Positions 18,976 through 27,844 of a stretch of 64,000 bases of DNA are shown here, piece after piece. Position 1 is the first letter of the stretch. Each line of letters starts with the position of its first letter. The stretch is taken from NCBI GenBank assembly GCA_018830285.1, contig JAHJSB010000002.1:90711-154710 (forward strand), given 5' to 3'. The notes below the pieces were generated by a model, which was not told where the DNA came from, searched no databases, and saw only the letters and a list, made by a program, of their open reading frames with translations. The translations under genes were made by a program, and so were the position numbers. This DNA is from Alphaproteobacteria bacterium. Its GTDB lineage: Bacteria; Pseudomonadota; Alphaproteobacteria; Caulobacterales; Hyphomonadaceae.

Positions 18976-19527
18976 ATGAAGCCTGCCTACATTTTTCTCG
19001 CGATTGGCGCTCCGGCCATGATCGCCAGTGCGTGGCTCCTGGCTGCGCCGGGGACGATTCTGCTCTCGCTCAGCCTCGGCGCCCTGCTCGTTGCCCTGTC
19101 AGCCATCGATATCGCCACCCTGCGCCTCCCGGATGCCTTGACCTTCACGGTCCTGGTCTTCGGCGTCATCATGGTTGCGCTGACGCGGCCCGATCTCTGG
19201 CCGCACCACCTGCTCGGCGCCGGCATCGGTTACGTCGCACTGGTCGGTCTGGAGCTTGCCTACAAGCGCCTGCGCGGGCGCGACGGGCTGGGCCGGGGCG
19301 ACGCAAAGCTGCTCGGCGCCATCGGCATGTGGGTCGCCTGGCCAGGCCTGGCCCCTGTCCTCTTGGTTGCGTCCCTATCCGGTCTCCTCGCTGCCGTTGC
19401 TGGCGGTGTCTTCGGCAAGCGGTCTCTGTCAGGCGAAACGCCGATGGCTTTTGGTCCATGGATCGCGCTGGGCGGCTGGGTCGTCTGGCTCGCCGCGCCC
19501 CACATGGCGTTGGTCCCGCTCGGCTAG
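18976..19527 (+). CDS. A24 family (type IV prepilin-like) peptidase
   Basis: A 183-residue polytopic membrane protein with about six hydrophobic helices. It has the two catalytic Asp of the aspartic prepilin peptidase family: the first in SAIDIATLRLPD, the second in the GxGD-type motif GLGRGDAKLLGAIG. It lacks the N-terminal zinc/methyltransferase domain of PilD, like CpaA/TadV or the C-terminal half of PilD. No pilus genes are adjacent, so its substrate is not indicated. The end overlaps the 3' end of ccmH by 4 nt (convergent). Confidence 0.87.
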   Translation: MKPAYIFLAIGAPAMIASAWLLAAPGTILLSLSLGALLVALSAIDIATLRLPDALTFTVLVFGVIMVALTRPDLWPHHLLGAGIGYVALVGLELAYKRLRGRDGLGRGDAKLLGAIGMWVAWPGLAPVLLVASLSGLLAAVAGGVFGKRSLSGETPMAFGPWIALGGWVVWLAAPHMALVPLG

Positions 19528-19940
19528 ATCTCGTCCGGTGCGACAGGTTCGGCGCCTGCCTTGCGCCGCCGTGCCAAGCCGAATGCAATCAGCCCGCCGA
19601 TGACCAGCAGGCCGAACGGCGCGCCCCACAGGATAAAGCCTTCCAGGCCTGTCCGCTTCGGCCGGAACAGCACGAACTCGCCATACCGGCTCTCGAACCA
19701 GTCGCGCACTTCGCCATCACTCGCGCCCTCGCCGACCATCACCCGCACACGCGCGCGCATGTCTTCGGCAATCGCTGCGGAGGATTGCGAGATCGGCTCA
19801 TTTTCGCAGGCCACACAGCGCAGTTCCCGCATCAGCGCCTGCGCCCGCGCCTCCTCGGTCGGGTCGTCAAGGACCTGGCCCATTGAAGTCAGGGCAAACC
19901 CGAACACGGCCAGGCTCAGAAACAAGGCCCTGATGACCAT
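19524..19940 (-). CDS. ccmH: Cytochrome c-type biogenesis protein CcmH
   Basis: A 138-residue periplasmic thiol oxidoreductase subunit of the cytochrome c maturation system I. It has a signal peptide (1-21), the CcmH redox motif C42-V-A-C45 within the conserved RCVACENEPIS segment, a conserved FxSRYGEFVLFRP region and a C-terminal membrane anchor followed by a basic tail. It reduces apocytochrome CxxCH for heme attachment together with CcmF. Its start overlaps the ccmF stop by one base (TGATG). Confidence 0.95.
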   Translation of the reverse strand: MVIRALFLSLAVFGFALTSMGQVLDDPTEEARAQALMRELRCVACENEPISQSSAAIAEDMRARVRVMVGEGASDGEVRDWFESRYGEFVLFRPKRTGLEGFILWGAPFGLLVIGGLIAFGLARRRKAGAEPVAPDEI

Positions 19941-21832
19941 CAGGCGGTCCTCCTGCGTCTCATCGGCACCAGACTGAAGAAGGCGCCCAATGCCATCAGC
20001 CCGACACCTAGATACACGAAATCGATCAGCGGATTGAAATAGACCCGGAACACCCAGCGCGTCTCGCCGTCCACGTCGCGCCGGTCACCCAACGCTATAT
20101 AAAGGTCGCCCGCGCCGGTCTTGTGAATCGCGGTTTCGGTCGTCGGCATCCTTGAGGCCGGATAGTAGCGCTTGGTCGGTGCCATTTCGGCTTTGATGCT
20201 GCCCTTGCGCGCCGTCAGTACGGCCTTATCGGCATACCAGTTCGGGCCTTCAATTGCGTGCACGTCGTTGAGCGTGATGTTCCAGCCCGCCACGGTGCCC
20301 GAGCCGCCTGCCGGCAATGCCAGTGTCGCCTCATAGCGCTGCGTCGTCTCCACCACTGCGCCCATGATGAACACACCTAGCCCGATATGCGCCAGTGTCA
20401 TGCCCCACACCCTGAGGGGAAGCCGGAACACGCGGGCCAGCGTCACCGCCCGGCGCCTCACTTCCCAGAGCGCCCCAAAAATCAGCCAGAGCGCCAGGGC
20501 GAGCCCGAACGCTGCGCCCAGCGGAATGTCCCAAACGCTGACACCCAACAGCAGGAACACAGCGACCAGTCCGACACCGCCCGCCGCCCATTTCCACACG
20601 CCCGACAGGTCCGCCTTGCCCCAGGTCCAGGCCTGCACCACCGGCAGGACCGCCAGCAGCACGGCCAGCATCGGCACGAAGGTCAGCCGGAAATAGGGTT
20701 CGCCGACCGAGATCGTCCGGCCCGTCGCTTCCGCGATCAGCGGGAACAGCGTGCCAAGCAGCACCGTCAGCGCGGCCACAACGAGCACCACATTGTTCGT
20801 CGCCAGCGCGCCTTCACGGCTCAGCATCTGCCACGGCTTGCCGCCTTCGAGTTTGGGTGCCCGGAGGGCGAACAGGCCAAGCGCAAGGCCGCCATAGACC
20901 ACCAGTCCACCCAGCAACAGCATCCCGCGTTTCGGGTCCACCGCAAAAGCGTGCACCGAGGTCAGCACGCCGGAGCGTACGAGGAACGCGCCCATGATCG
21001 AGAACAGGAAGGCCAGCACCGCCAGTAGCGCCGTCCACGCAGCAAAGCTGCCACGCTTCTCGGTCACCACGACCGAGTGCAGCAGCGCCGCCCCGATCAG
21101 CCAGGGCATCAGCGAGGCATTCTCCACCGGATCCCAGAACCACCAGCCGCCCCAGCCGAGTTCGTAATAGGCCCAGTAGCTGCCAAGCGCGATCCCGATC
21201 GTGAGCGGAATGAAGGCCGCCAGCGCCCAGCGCCGCGCCTCCTTCGCCCACACCCGGTCGATCCGCCCATCGATCAGGCCCGCTGCCGCCAGCGCGAACA
21301 CGAAGGAAAAGCCGACATAGCCAAGATAGAGCATGGGCGGATGCGAGGCGAGTGCCACGTCCTGCAGAACCGGATTGAGGCCCGCCCCCTGCAGCGGCGC
21401 AGGGTCGAGCCGCAAATAGGGCGAGGAGGCGAACAGGAGGTAGGACAGCGCGCCCGTCGCAAGCCATCCCTGTACGCCCAGCGCCCTTGCCTCGAACACG
21501 TCACGCCCTGTGCGCATCCACAGCGCCCCCGCCGCTCCGAAGCCCAGCGTCACCAGGCACCAGAGCGCCATCGAGCCCTCATGGTTTCCCCAGACCCCGG
21601 CCAGCTTGTAGATCATCGGCTTCAGCGTGTGGGAATTGTTGGCGGCCAGGGCCAGCGAAAAGTCGGACTGCGCAAACGCCACCAACAGTGTCGCGAAGGA
21701 CAGCGCCATCACCGCAAACGCCACGACCGCAGCGCGTCCCGCCAGCGCCCGTGCGCCTGTCAGGCCCAGCACGCCCTGCGCCAGCGAGGCCGCGAGCGCG
21801 AGAAATGCCGCAAGGTGGCCAAATTCGATCAT
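19940..21832 (-). CDS. ccmF: Heme lyase CcmF
   Basis: A 630-residue polytopic inner-membrane protein of the CcmF/NrfE family that attaches heme to apocytochrome c. The signature tryptophan-rich motif GWGGWWFWDPVENASLMPW is present near residue 220, along with a SHPPMLYLGYVG segment and about 14-15 hydrophobic helices. Conserved periplasmic His residues are visible (for example NSHTL and NHEGSM). Flanked by ccmE upstream (1-nt gap) and ccmH downstream in the standard order. The ccmABCD genes are not in this window. Confidence 0.97.
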   Translation of the reverse strand: MIEFGHLAAFLALAASLAQGVLGLTGARALAGRAAVVAFAVMALSFATLLVAFAQSDFSLALAANNSHTLKPMIYKLAGVWGNHEGSMALWCLVTLGFGAAGALWMRTGRDVFEARALGVQGWLATGALSYLLFASSPYLRLDPAPLQGAGLNPVLQDVALASHPPMLYLGYVGFSFVFALAAAGLIDGRIDRVWAKEARRWALAAFIPLTIGIALGSYWAYYELGWGGWWFWDPVENASLMPWLIGAALLHSVVVTEKRGSFAAWTALLAVLAFLFSIMGAFLVRSGVLTSVHAFAVDPKRGMLLLGGLVVYGGLALGLFALRAPKLEGGKPWQMLSREGALATNNVVLVVAALTVLLGTLFPLIAEATGRTISVGEPYFRLTFVPMLAVLLAVLPVVQAWTWGKADLSGVWKWAAGGVGLVAVFLLLGVSVWDIPLGAAFGLALALWLIFGALWEVRRRAVTLARVFRLPLRVWGMTLAHIGLGVFIMGAVVETTQRYEATLALPAGGSGTVAGWNITLNDVHAIEGPNWYADKAVLTARKGSIKAEMAPTKRYYPASRMPTTETAIHKTGAGDLYIALGDRRDVDGETRWVFRVYFNPLIDFVYLGVGLMALGAFFSLVPMRRRRTA

Positions 21833-21833
21833 G

Positions 21834-22274
21834 TCAGCTGGCGCTTGCGGCCGGGCCCGCGCCCAGCGGCTTCAGCTCACGCGGCTGATAATTCTCGTCA
21901 TGCTTGGCCAGCAACTGGCGCGCCGTGAACTTGCCATCCGCGTCGAACGAACCGATCGCCACGACGCCCTGTCCTTCGCGGAACAGGTCCGGCGCAATGC
22001 CGGTAAAGCTCACGGTGATCGTCGCCGGGCTATTGTCGATAACCGTGAACACGATCTCGCTGCCATCGCCCGGATAGGTAAGCGAACCGGGTGCCACCCA
22101 GCCGCCGACCTTCACGTCCTTGCCGATCTCCGGAATGCCATTTTCCGCAAGAACTTCAGGTGTGTAGAAAAGATTCGCATTCTGCCGCAGCGCGACGAAA
22201 GCGAGCGTCGCAGCAGCCAGCAACAGCGCGGCAGCAACGGCGAATGTCCAAAGTCGGCGGGTCCGGGCTCTCAT
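21834..22274 (-). CDS. ccmE: Cytochrome c maturation heme chaperone CcmE
   Basis: A 146-residue periplasmic heme chaperone: N-terminal membrane anchor, OB-fold domain, and the heme-binding motif LLAKHDENYQP whose His covalently binds heme. The C-terminal tail is short and Ala/Gly-rich. The ATG at 22274 (MRART) is chosen; a TTG seven codons upstream is possible. No good SD precedes the ATG; instead a 16-nt inverted repeat occupies that position. Leads directly into ccmF. Confidence 0.95.
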   Translation of the reverse strand: MRARTRRLWTFAVAAALLLAAATLAFVALRQNANLFYTPEVLAENGIPEIGKDVKVGGWVAPGSLTYPGDGSEIVFTVIDNSPATITVSFTGIAPDLFREGQGVVAIGSFDADGKFTARQLLAKHDENYQPRELKPLGAGPAASAS

Positions 22275-22277
22275 GAC

Positions 22278-22293
22278 GCCAGTGTATACTGGC
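22278..22293. promoter_or_regulatory. Inverted repeat in the ccmE ribosome-binding region
   Basis: Arms GCCAGT/ACTGGC around a 4-nt loop, ending 3 nt upstream of the ccmE ATG on the minus strand. In RNA it could hide or replace the SD. It could also be an operator. Function is not shown. Confidence 0.3.
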
Positions 22294-22340
22294 AACCGCC
22301 AATATTTGACAGTGCGGCAGATGCAGCAGCCCGCTTGGCG

Positions 22341-22937
22341 CTATTCTGCCGGGAGCATCTCGCTCTCGCCAATCACATCCAGCATCGCCCCGAAGCGTTC
22401 GCGGCGCGGGTCGTCAGGCGGCAATTTGGCGAATACGGCCCGCATCATTTGCGCGGCCTTTTCCTGATCGCCAGCCTGCGCGGCGCCCATGGCCGCCCAC
22501 ATGCCCGCCTGCACCTGTGTATCGTCCAGCTCGTAAGCCCGCGCAAACAGCCGGGCCGCGTCCGGGCCGACCGCGCCGTCGCCCATCTCGACCAGCACCT
22601 GTGCCAGCCCGACCAGTGCGGGCACATATGTCGCGTCCCGCCGCAGGGCAGACTGGTAGGCCCGGGCCGCATCGTCCGGGCGGTTTTGGCCGCGCAGCAG
22701 TTCAGCGATGAAATAATGAGGCTCTGGCGCGGCCGGCTGGTCGACGGCCGTCTGCTCCAGCCGCGCCAGCGTTTCCGCCGCGGTCAGCGTTTCCGGCGCG
22801 TTGCGGATCTTTTCCGTGATTTCGTGCTGGCGTTCGGCCATTGGCTGGTCGGCCATGCCGGGCCGCCCGATGGCAAGGTATCCGCCCACGCCAAGCGCCA
22901 GGCAAATCGCGACGATGATCATCTGGATACGGGTCAT
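22341..22937 (-). CDS. CcmI-like TPR protein of cytochrome c maturation
   Basis: 198 residues: an N-terminal membrane helix, a Gln/Arg-rich segment, then TPR-like helical repeats (YQSALRRDATYVPALVGLAQVLVE and ARAYELDDTQVQAG are recognisable) and a C-terminal MLDVI segment. This is the CcmI apocytochrome-chaperone C-terminal TPR module; it is short relative to full CcmI. It starts inside the stop of the upstream kinase (ATGA at 22934-22937) and lies 46 nt before ccmE's stop-proximal leader, making the two-component genes and ccm genes one likely transcript. Assignment to CcmI rests on TPR content and context. Confidence 0.75.
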   Translation of the reverse strand: MTRIQMIIVAICLALGVGGYLAIGRPGMADQPMAERQHEITEKIRNAPETLTAAETLARLEQTAVDQPAAPEPHYFIAELLRGQNRPDDAARAYQSALRRDATYVPALVGLAQVLVEMGDGAVGPDAARLFARAYELDDTQVQAGMWAAMGAAQAGDQEKAAQMMRAVFAKLPPDDPRRERFGAMLDVIGESEMLPAE

Positions 22938-24361
22938 GATTTCGGAAACCTCAACCGCGCGCGCAGGCCGCCCTGTTCGCTCTGATCCAGCTCAAGCCGG
23001 CCCTTGTGCAGTTCGGCCAGCTCGGTGACGATCGACAGGCCCAGGCCCGTACCGGGTATCGTCTCGTCCAGCCGCACGCCGCGCTTCAGCGCGCCTTCGC
23101 GTTCCACGGGCGACAGGCCCGGCCCGTCATCCTCGACATCGATCACCAGTTCTTGCGGCGCGTCCGAAATCCGCACCAGCACATCCGCCTTCGCCCACTT
23201 GCAGGCATTGTCCATCAGGTTGCCGATCATTTCCTCGAAATCCTGTTTCTCGCCGCGAAATACCGCGCCCGTATCGCCCACAATGCTGACATTGATGCCC
23301 TTGGCATCGAACAGCCGGTTCAGCAACCGGGCAAGCGCCTCGATCACCGGCGTCACATCCGTGCGCGCGCCCAGTGTCTCGGCCCGGGCCGCCATCCGCG
23401 CTCGCTTCAGGTAGTGCTCCACATTCGCATGCATGGATTCGGTCTGGCGCTGCACGACATCGTCCAGCTGTGTCTCGCCCTTTGCCTCGTTGCGCAGTAC
23501 CGCAATCGGGGTTTTCAGCGCATGCGCAAGATTTCCGACATGCGTCCTGGCCCGCTCGACCACATCGCGATTGTGGCCGATCAGCTTGTTCAGTTCCTCC
23601 GTCAGAGGACGAACCTCGATCGGATAGCCTTCCCGCAAGGTCTGCCGCGTGCCCGCGCGGATATCCGCGATATCATGTTCAATCCGCTTCAGCGGCTGCA
23701 GCGAAAACCGGATGCCGGCCACCATGGCTGCAAACACGCCGCCGAAGAGGGCAATCATCGTGCCCAGGAGCATGCTGCGGAAGCGGGTCGCTGCTGCATC
23801 ATTTGGCGTCCGGTCGGCTGCGGCAACAAGCACCAGCGGCGTGTCCCGGTTCTCGAGGATGATCGCCTTGGCTGCCACGCGGACGCGTTGTTCGTCCGGC
23901 CCGTCATAGTCGGCAAATTGTGCCATCCCCGGTTCAGCAACCGCGCGGCGGATCTGCTCAGGTGTCACGGGCACCGGCTCGTCCCACAGGCTTTTGGAAC
24001 GCAAATCCCCCTGGATGGCAAGGTCGGGCGTCAGGCCAACCACGGCCCAGTACTGCCCTGAATACTGCGTCTGGAAACGGGCATCGTGCGACAGGAATTC
24101 CCGTTCGGCGTCGGTCACCCGGCCGTCTTCGAGGAAGGCACCCTCCTGGGTCATCTCGCGCGTCAGCGTGACCAATGTCTGTTCGAGGTCTTCTTCCAGC
24201 AGGGACAGGGTCTGCGCGCGGTACAGCGCCGACAGGGCCAGCGCGCCGCCGACCAGGACCACCAGCCCCCAAAGCGCCGCCGCAAGCATCATCCGCCGGG
24301 CCAGCGAAACGCTCGGCCAGCGATCAATGAAACGCCTAACGGGTTTGCCCGAAATATCCAT
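22934..24361 (-). CDS. Sensor histidine kinase (PhoQ-like architecture)
   Basis: 475 residues. Two membrane helices (about 22-47 and 195-215) enclose a periplasmic domain of about 150 residues. HAMP follows, then a HisKA-like helix with His in NLAHALKTPIAVLRNEA and an ATPase domain with LMDNACKWAKADV, DDGPGLSPVER and GTGLGLSIV. The AHALKTP form is typical of PhoQ-like kinases. It is partnered with the response regulator 25 nt upstream and with a PepSY protein before that, and is translationally coupled to the CcmI-like gene. The signal may relate to divalent metals or envelope state by family precedent. Confidence 0.91.
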   Translation of the reverse strand: MDISGKPVRRFIDRWPSVSLARRMMLAAALWGLVVLVGGALALSALYRAQTLSLLEEDLEQTLVTLTREMTQEGAFLEDGRVTDAEREFLSHDARFQTQYSGQYWAVVGLTPDLAIQGDLRSKSLWDEPVPVTPEQIRRAVAEPGMAQFADYDGPDEQRVRVAAKAIILENRDTPLVLVAAADRTPNDAAATRFRSMLLGTMIALFGGVFAAMVAGIRFSLQPLKRIEHDIADIRAGTRQTLREGYPIEVRPLTEELNKLIGHNRDVVERARTHVGNLAHALKTPIAVLRNEAKGETQLDDVVQRQTESMHANVEHYLKRARMAARAETLGARTDVTPVIEALARLLNRLFDAKGINVSIVGDTGAVFRGEKQDFEEMIGNLMDNACKWAKADVLVRISDAPQELVIDVEDDGPGLSPVEREGALKRGVRLDETIPGTGLGLSIVTELAELHKGRLELDQSEQGGLRARLRFPKS

Positions 24362-24386
24362 TCAGACGGTCTGGCACGCCAGGTGA

Positions 24387-25070
24387 CTATCCTGCAACGC
24401 GCGCCTCGTTCTCGGGAACGATCAGCCGATAGCCAAGACCCCGCTCGGTCTGGATACGTTCAACGCCGATCTTGCGGCGCAAACGCCCGATGAATACTTC
24501 GATCGTGTTTGAATCGCGGTCGAAGTCCTGATCATAGATATGCTCGACCAGTTCGGTGCGCGGCACGACCCGGCCCTGATGGTGCATCAGGTAGGAGAGA
24601 ACGCGATATTCGTGCGCCGTCAGCTTGATCGGCTCGCCATTGACCATGGCCCGCGCCGCGCGTGTGTCGACCATCAGCTTGCCGGCCTCCAGCGTTGCGG
24701 CCGAATGCCCTGCGGCCCGGCGCAGCAGCGCCCGCAGGCGCGCCAGCAATTCCTCCGTCACGAATGGCTTGGCCAGGTAGTCGTCGGCTCCGGCGTCGAA
24801 GCCCGCCACTTTCTCGCTCCACTGGTCGCGCGCTGTGAGAATCAGCACGGGGAAGGATTTCCCGTCCGCGCGCCATTTCTTCAGAATGCTTACGCCGTCC
24901 ATCTTGGGCAGGCCAAGGTCCAGGATCACCGCGTCATAGGGTTCGGTATCGCCGAGGAAGTGCCCGTCCTCGCCATCGGCGGCCAGATCGACAGCATAGC
25001 CTGACTGCGACAACACGTCGGCCAGCTGCCGGCGCAGGTCTGCATCATCTTCAACGACTAGGATACGCAT
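24387..25070 (-). CDS. OmpR/PhoP-family response regulator
   Basis: 227 residues. Receiver: VVEDDADLRRQL acidic pair, phospho-Asp in AVILDLGLPKMDG, Thr in ILTARDQ, Lys in DDYLAKPF. C-terminal winged helix: LTAHEYRVLSYLMHH and SNTIEVFIGRLRRKIG. Complete. Upstream are a 34-nt gap and the PepSY gene; downstream is its kinase. The set PepSY-regulator-kinase is a common arrangement in alphaproteobacteria, where the PepSY protein may modulate the kinase. Confidence 0.94.
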   Translation of the reverse strand: MRILVVEDDADLRRQLADVLSQSGYAVDLAADGEDGHFLGDTEPYDAVILDLGLPKMDGVSILKKWRADGKSFPVLILTARDQWSEKVAGFDAGADDYLAKPFVTEELLARLRALLRRAAGHSAATLEAGKLMVDTRAARAMVNGEPIKLTAHEYRVLSYLMHHQGRVVPRTELVEHIYDQDFDRDSNTIEVFIGRLRRKIGVERIQTERGLGYRLIVPENEARVAG

Positions 25071-25104
25071 GGAAATTACCTTCCGTATAACGGGTTAACA
25101 CGAA

Positions 25105-25419
25105 TCACGCGCCGCGCCGATCCGTGATTGATCCGGACTGGGCGTCGACGACAAAGCGCATCTTGCGCCCGTCACCTGCCATCCAGTCTATATGATATTC
25201 GGCGCCGCCGCCTTGTTTTGAAACAAGGTCTGCGCCGAGCTGGTAGCCGCCATACTCGCGTTTCAGCATCTGGAATATCCTGCTTAACGGCACGGTCTTG
25301 CCATCGCGCACGGCGTCGCGCGCCTGTCCCGGCGAAAAGGAATCGCCCCAGCCCTGTGCAATCGCAGGTCCGGCAGACAACAGCACCACGGCTGCAAGGG
25401 AGGCAAAAATCCGCTTCAT
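25105..25419 (-). CDS. PepSY domain-containing exported protein
   Basis: 104 residues: a signal peptide (cleavage about AIAQ, residue 21) and one PepSY-like domain. This is marked by VPLSRIFQMLKREYGGYQLG and the C-terminal strand pair YHIDWMAGDGRKMRFVVDAQSG. The ATG at 25419 gives a normal signal peptide; the longer reading starts without support. It lies first in the PepSY-regulator-kinase-ccm transcript. PepSY domains inhibit proteases or sense periplasmic ligands in known cases; here the role is inferred from context. Confidence 0.85.
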   Translation of the reverse strand: MKRIFASLAAVVLLSAGPAIAQGWGDSFSPGQARDAVRDGKTVPLSRIFQMLKREYGGYQLGADLVSKQGGGAEYHIDWMAGDGRKMRFVVDAQSGSITDRRGA

Positions 25420-25568
25420 GGGCCCAGCGTATAGGGTCAAAGCCCTGAATGTGAAGTGAACACCTGAAACAGAAGAGTTCACGACTGGCTGCATCAACCT
25501 CTGAATGCAACCAGATTTTCGATTTAGTAACCTTGAGAAGGCTTTTTCGGCTATCACAAACTGAAGAC

Positions 25569-26207
25569 TTGTTCGAAATATACTACGTTTTCAATTGTAT
25601 AGCTAACGAACATGATTTCGTTCACGTGTTGATGGCGACTCTTGTCCTCGGTTTCCGCATCGCGTGCGCACAGGTCGTATTTGTCCGAATCCTGGTCGCC
25701 CTGTCGCGACGCGGACAACTCATCTGGATGATCGCAGCCGGCACGGTTATGGGCATTGGTGCCTGGGCGACACATTTCATTGCCCTTCTGGGATATCGCC
25801 CGGGTTTCGCCGTGGAGTTCGACGGCTGGATCACGATCCTGTCGCCCCTCATAACGATTGCAGGCTTCATTGCGACGGCGGCCCTGCTGACGCCCGGAAA
25901 GACCGCATCGACGCCAGCAATGACTGTGGCGCGCCGACTGGGATGCGCCGTTTTCGCGACAGCTTCTGTTGCCGCCATGCATTTCTTCGGCATGAGCGCC
26001 CTGAAGGCCTCGGCGATTATCGAGTATGATCGCGTGACCAATCTCGCCGCATTCGGCATCGGCTTTATCGGCTTCTCGGTCACCTATTTTGCCGGATTGC
26101 TCCTGTCCCCGCGACTTGCCAGTGGCATCGCCCGGCCACAGCCCTTGGCGATCGATCGCAGTTGGTGCGCCAGGCCGTTAGGCGTCTCTGCCTCGGACGC
26201 AGCCTGA
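25569..26207 (+). CDS. MHYT-domain membrane protein, probably truncated
   Basis: 212 residues from a TTG start (no strong SD; an alternative TTG lies at 25533). The protein is highly hydrophobic with about six to seven helices. It has the start pattern of MHYT proteins (CIANEHDFVHVLMATL), and two MHYT-like motifs, ATHFIALLGY and AAMHFFGMSAL. MHYT domains are proposed O2, CO or NO sensors, usually fused to GGDEF/EAL or kinase modules. Here no output domain follows and the frame ends after an unusual tail next to a convergent gene. It may be a remnant of a larger signalling protein or an orphan sensor. Confidence 0.65.
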   Translation: MFEIYYVFNCIANEHDFVHVLMATLVLGFRIACAQVVFVRILVALSRRGQLIWMIAAGTVMGIGAWATHFIALLGYRPGFAVEFDGWITILSPLITIAGFIATAALLTPGKTASTPAMTVARRLGCAVFATASVAAMHFFGMSALKASAIIEYDRVTNLAAFGIGFIGFSVTYFAGLLLSPRLASGIARPQPLAIDRSWCARPLGVSASDAA

Positions 26208-26221
26208 CCCGGGGACCGGCG

Positions 26222-27103
26222 TTATCTTCCTTCGGCCCACTTCTTCAGCCCGGGATCATTCGGATCATCCAGCATGATCTTGAGCCGCGCATAAAGGTTT
26301 CCCGGCGTACTCGCCTGCACGCCCTTGCCGCGCAGGCGCAGCTGGGCGTCAGAGTTTGAGCCAGCCGGGACTTTCAGCGTCACAGGGCCCGAGGGCGTCC
26401 TGACCTCGACGCTGCCGCCCATCACCGCTGTCTTCAGGCTGATCGGAACGGTCATGCGCAGGTCCTTGCCGTCCCGCTCCCAGATATTGCTGGGCCGCAC
26501 TTCCACTTCCAGCAGCGCATCGCCGGGGGCTCCACCGTTAGGCGAAGGCTGGCCCTGGCTCTTGAGGCGCAGCGTCTGGCCCGTATCGATTCCGGCCGGG
26601 ATATTGACGTCCAGCGCTGTGCCGTCTGCCATGGTCATGCGGCGGCGCGCGCCCGTGATCGCATCCTCGAACGAAATTTCGACCCGGTATCGTATGTCGC
26701 GCCCCTTTTGCGGGCCCGGGTTGCGCCGCCGCCCGCCGCCCCCGAACATGCCACCCAAGATGTCTTCGAACGGATCGCCCTGCGCGCCGTCGAACGGACG
26801 GCCGCCCCGCGATTCCCAACGATGTGTGCCGCCTCCGCCTGGAAATCCGCCTGGTCCACCGCCCGGAAATCCAGCCGGATTGCCGTCGCCATCGATTTCG
26901 CCCCGGTCGAACTTGCCCTTCTTCTCCTTGTCGCCAAGGATGTCCCAGGCCTGCGACACGCGCTTGAACTCTTCCATCTTCTTGGAATCGTCGGGGTGCA
27001 GGTCAGGGTGCAGGGCTTTTGCCTTGTTGCGATAGGCTTTTTTGATCTCGCCCTCACTCGCGGTGCGAGGAACGCCAAGCACGGTGTAGGGATCCAGGGC
27101 CAA
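26222..27103 (-). CDS. DnaJ C-terminal domain co-chaperone (CbpA-like)
   Basis: 293 residues. The J domain (1-70) has the HPD motif in LHPDLHPDD, which stimulates DnaK ATPase. A Gly/Phe-rich linker (about 75-125) follows, then two beta-sandwich substrate-binding domains. No zinc-finger CxxCxGxG repeats are present, so it is a class II (CbpA-type) J protein and distinct from the canonical DnaJ at 44437-45588. It is located just downstream (on the same strand) of the GTA remnant and convergent with the MHYT gene. Confidence 0.9.
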   Translation of the reverse strand: MALDPYTVLGVPRTASEGEIKKAYRNKAKALHPDLHPDDSKKMEEFKRVSQAWDILGDKEKKGKFDRGEIDGDGNPAGFPGGGPGGFPGGGGTHRWESRGGRPFDGAQGDPFEDILGGMFGGGGRRRNPGPQKGRDIRYRVEISFEDAITGARRRMTMADGTALDVNIPAGIDTGQTLRLKSQGQPSPNGGAPGDALLEVEVRPSNIWERDGKDLRMTVPISLKTAVMGGSVEVRTPSGPVTLKVPAGSNSDAQLRLRGKGVQASTPGNLYARLKIMLDDPNDPGLKKWAEGR

Positions 27104-27148
27104 GGGCGGGTCTTCCTTATCTTTGTGAAAAATCAGTTCCGCACAGAG

Positions 27149-27820
27149 TTAGGGTGTTCCGGGCCCGATTGAAACCCATGGTCCGGTGCGACCATCAGCG
27201 CCAATCTCGGCCACCCGCGTGGCAGTTGCGCCGCCGGGAAGCGTCGCCTCCGGCACGGCCACGGCAAACCGGCCTTCAAACCCGCTACCTTCATCCACCT
27301 CCACCGCGAACCGACCGTCGTTCGCCGCCTCGGGAAACGTCCAGCTTTCGGCCACGTCTGCACCGCGCCGCGTCCACTGCAACTGGTCGCCTGACCGCCG
27401 CAAGTGCGCCACACTCCAGGGAAGGCCCGCCATATTGTCAAAGGCCAAAGTGGCTGCGACCTCACCCCCCAGCCGTGTGCCAGTCCATGGCCAGTCCAAC
27501 TTCGCCCGGACTGACGCGCGAACCACGGCCTCGTCCAGCAGGACCACCCGCGCCCCAGCCTCCGCCGCCGGGTGAATATGCGCGCAGCACATTCGCCCTG
27601 TCCCACAGCCCGACCGGCCCGGCGCCAGCACGGCCCGCTCGCGTATCGCATCTGCCACGAGGCCCGCCAGCACACTCACCTCGCCGGGCCATGAGTCTGC
27701 CCATGCCGCCACCAGCGGACGAGACGCGCCTGTCGCTCCCGGCAGGCCCGGCCCGTCAATCACGACAAGATCCACCTCGCCAAATTCGGGCACGGGCGGC
27801 GCCAATGGTCCCGGCGCCAG
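27149..27820 (-). pseudogene. Remnant of GTA baseplate/host-specificity protein (C-terminal part)
   Basis: The minus-strand frame reads like the extreme C-terminus of the large GTA tail tip protein ('megatron', RcGTA ORF15 family). It has an EVDLVVIDGPGLPG segment, a CGT...HPA...ARVVLLDEAVV segment, PWSVAHLRR followed by QLQWTRR, and a final fibronectin-like ATRVAEIGADGRTGPWVSI. The family protein is normally over 1000 residues; only about 220 remain and the middle appears internally shortened. There is no plausible start codon of its own: the open frame runs on into the out-of-frame portal remnant. The identification is from memory of the family. Confidence 0.6.
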
Positions 27821-27844
27821 CCCCCCGCAACTGCGCCAGAGATT

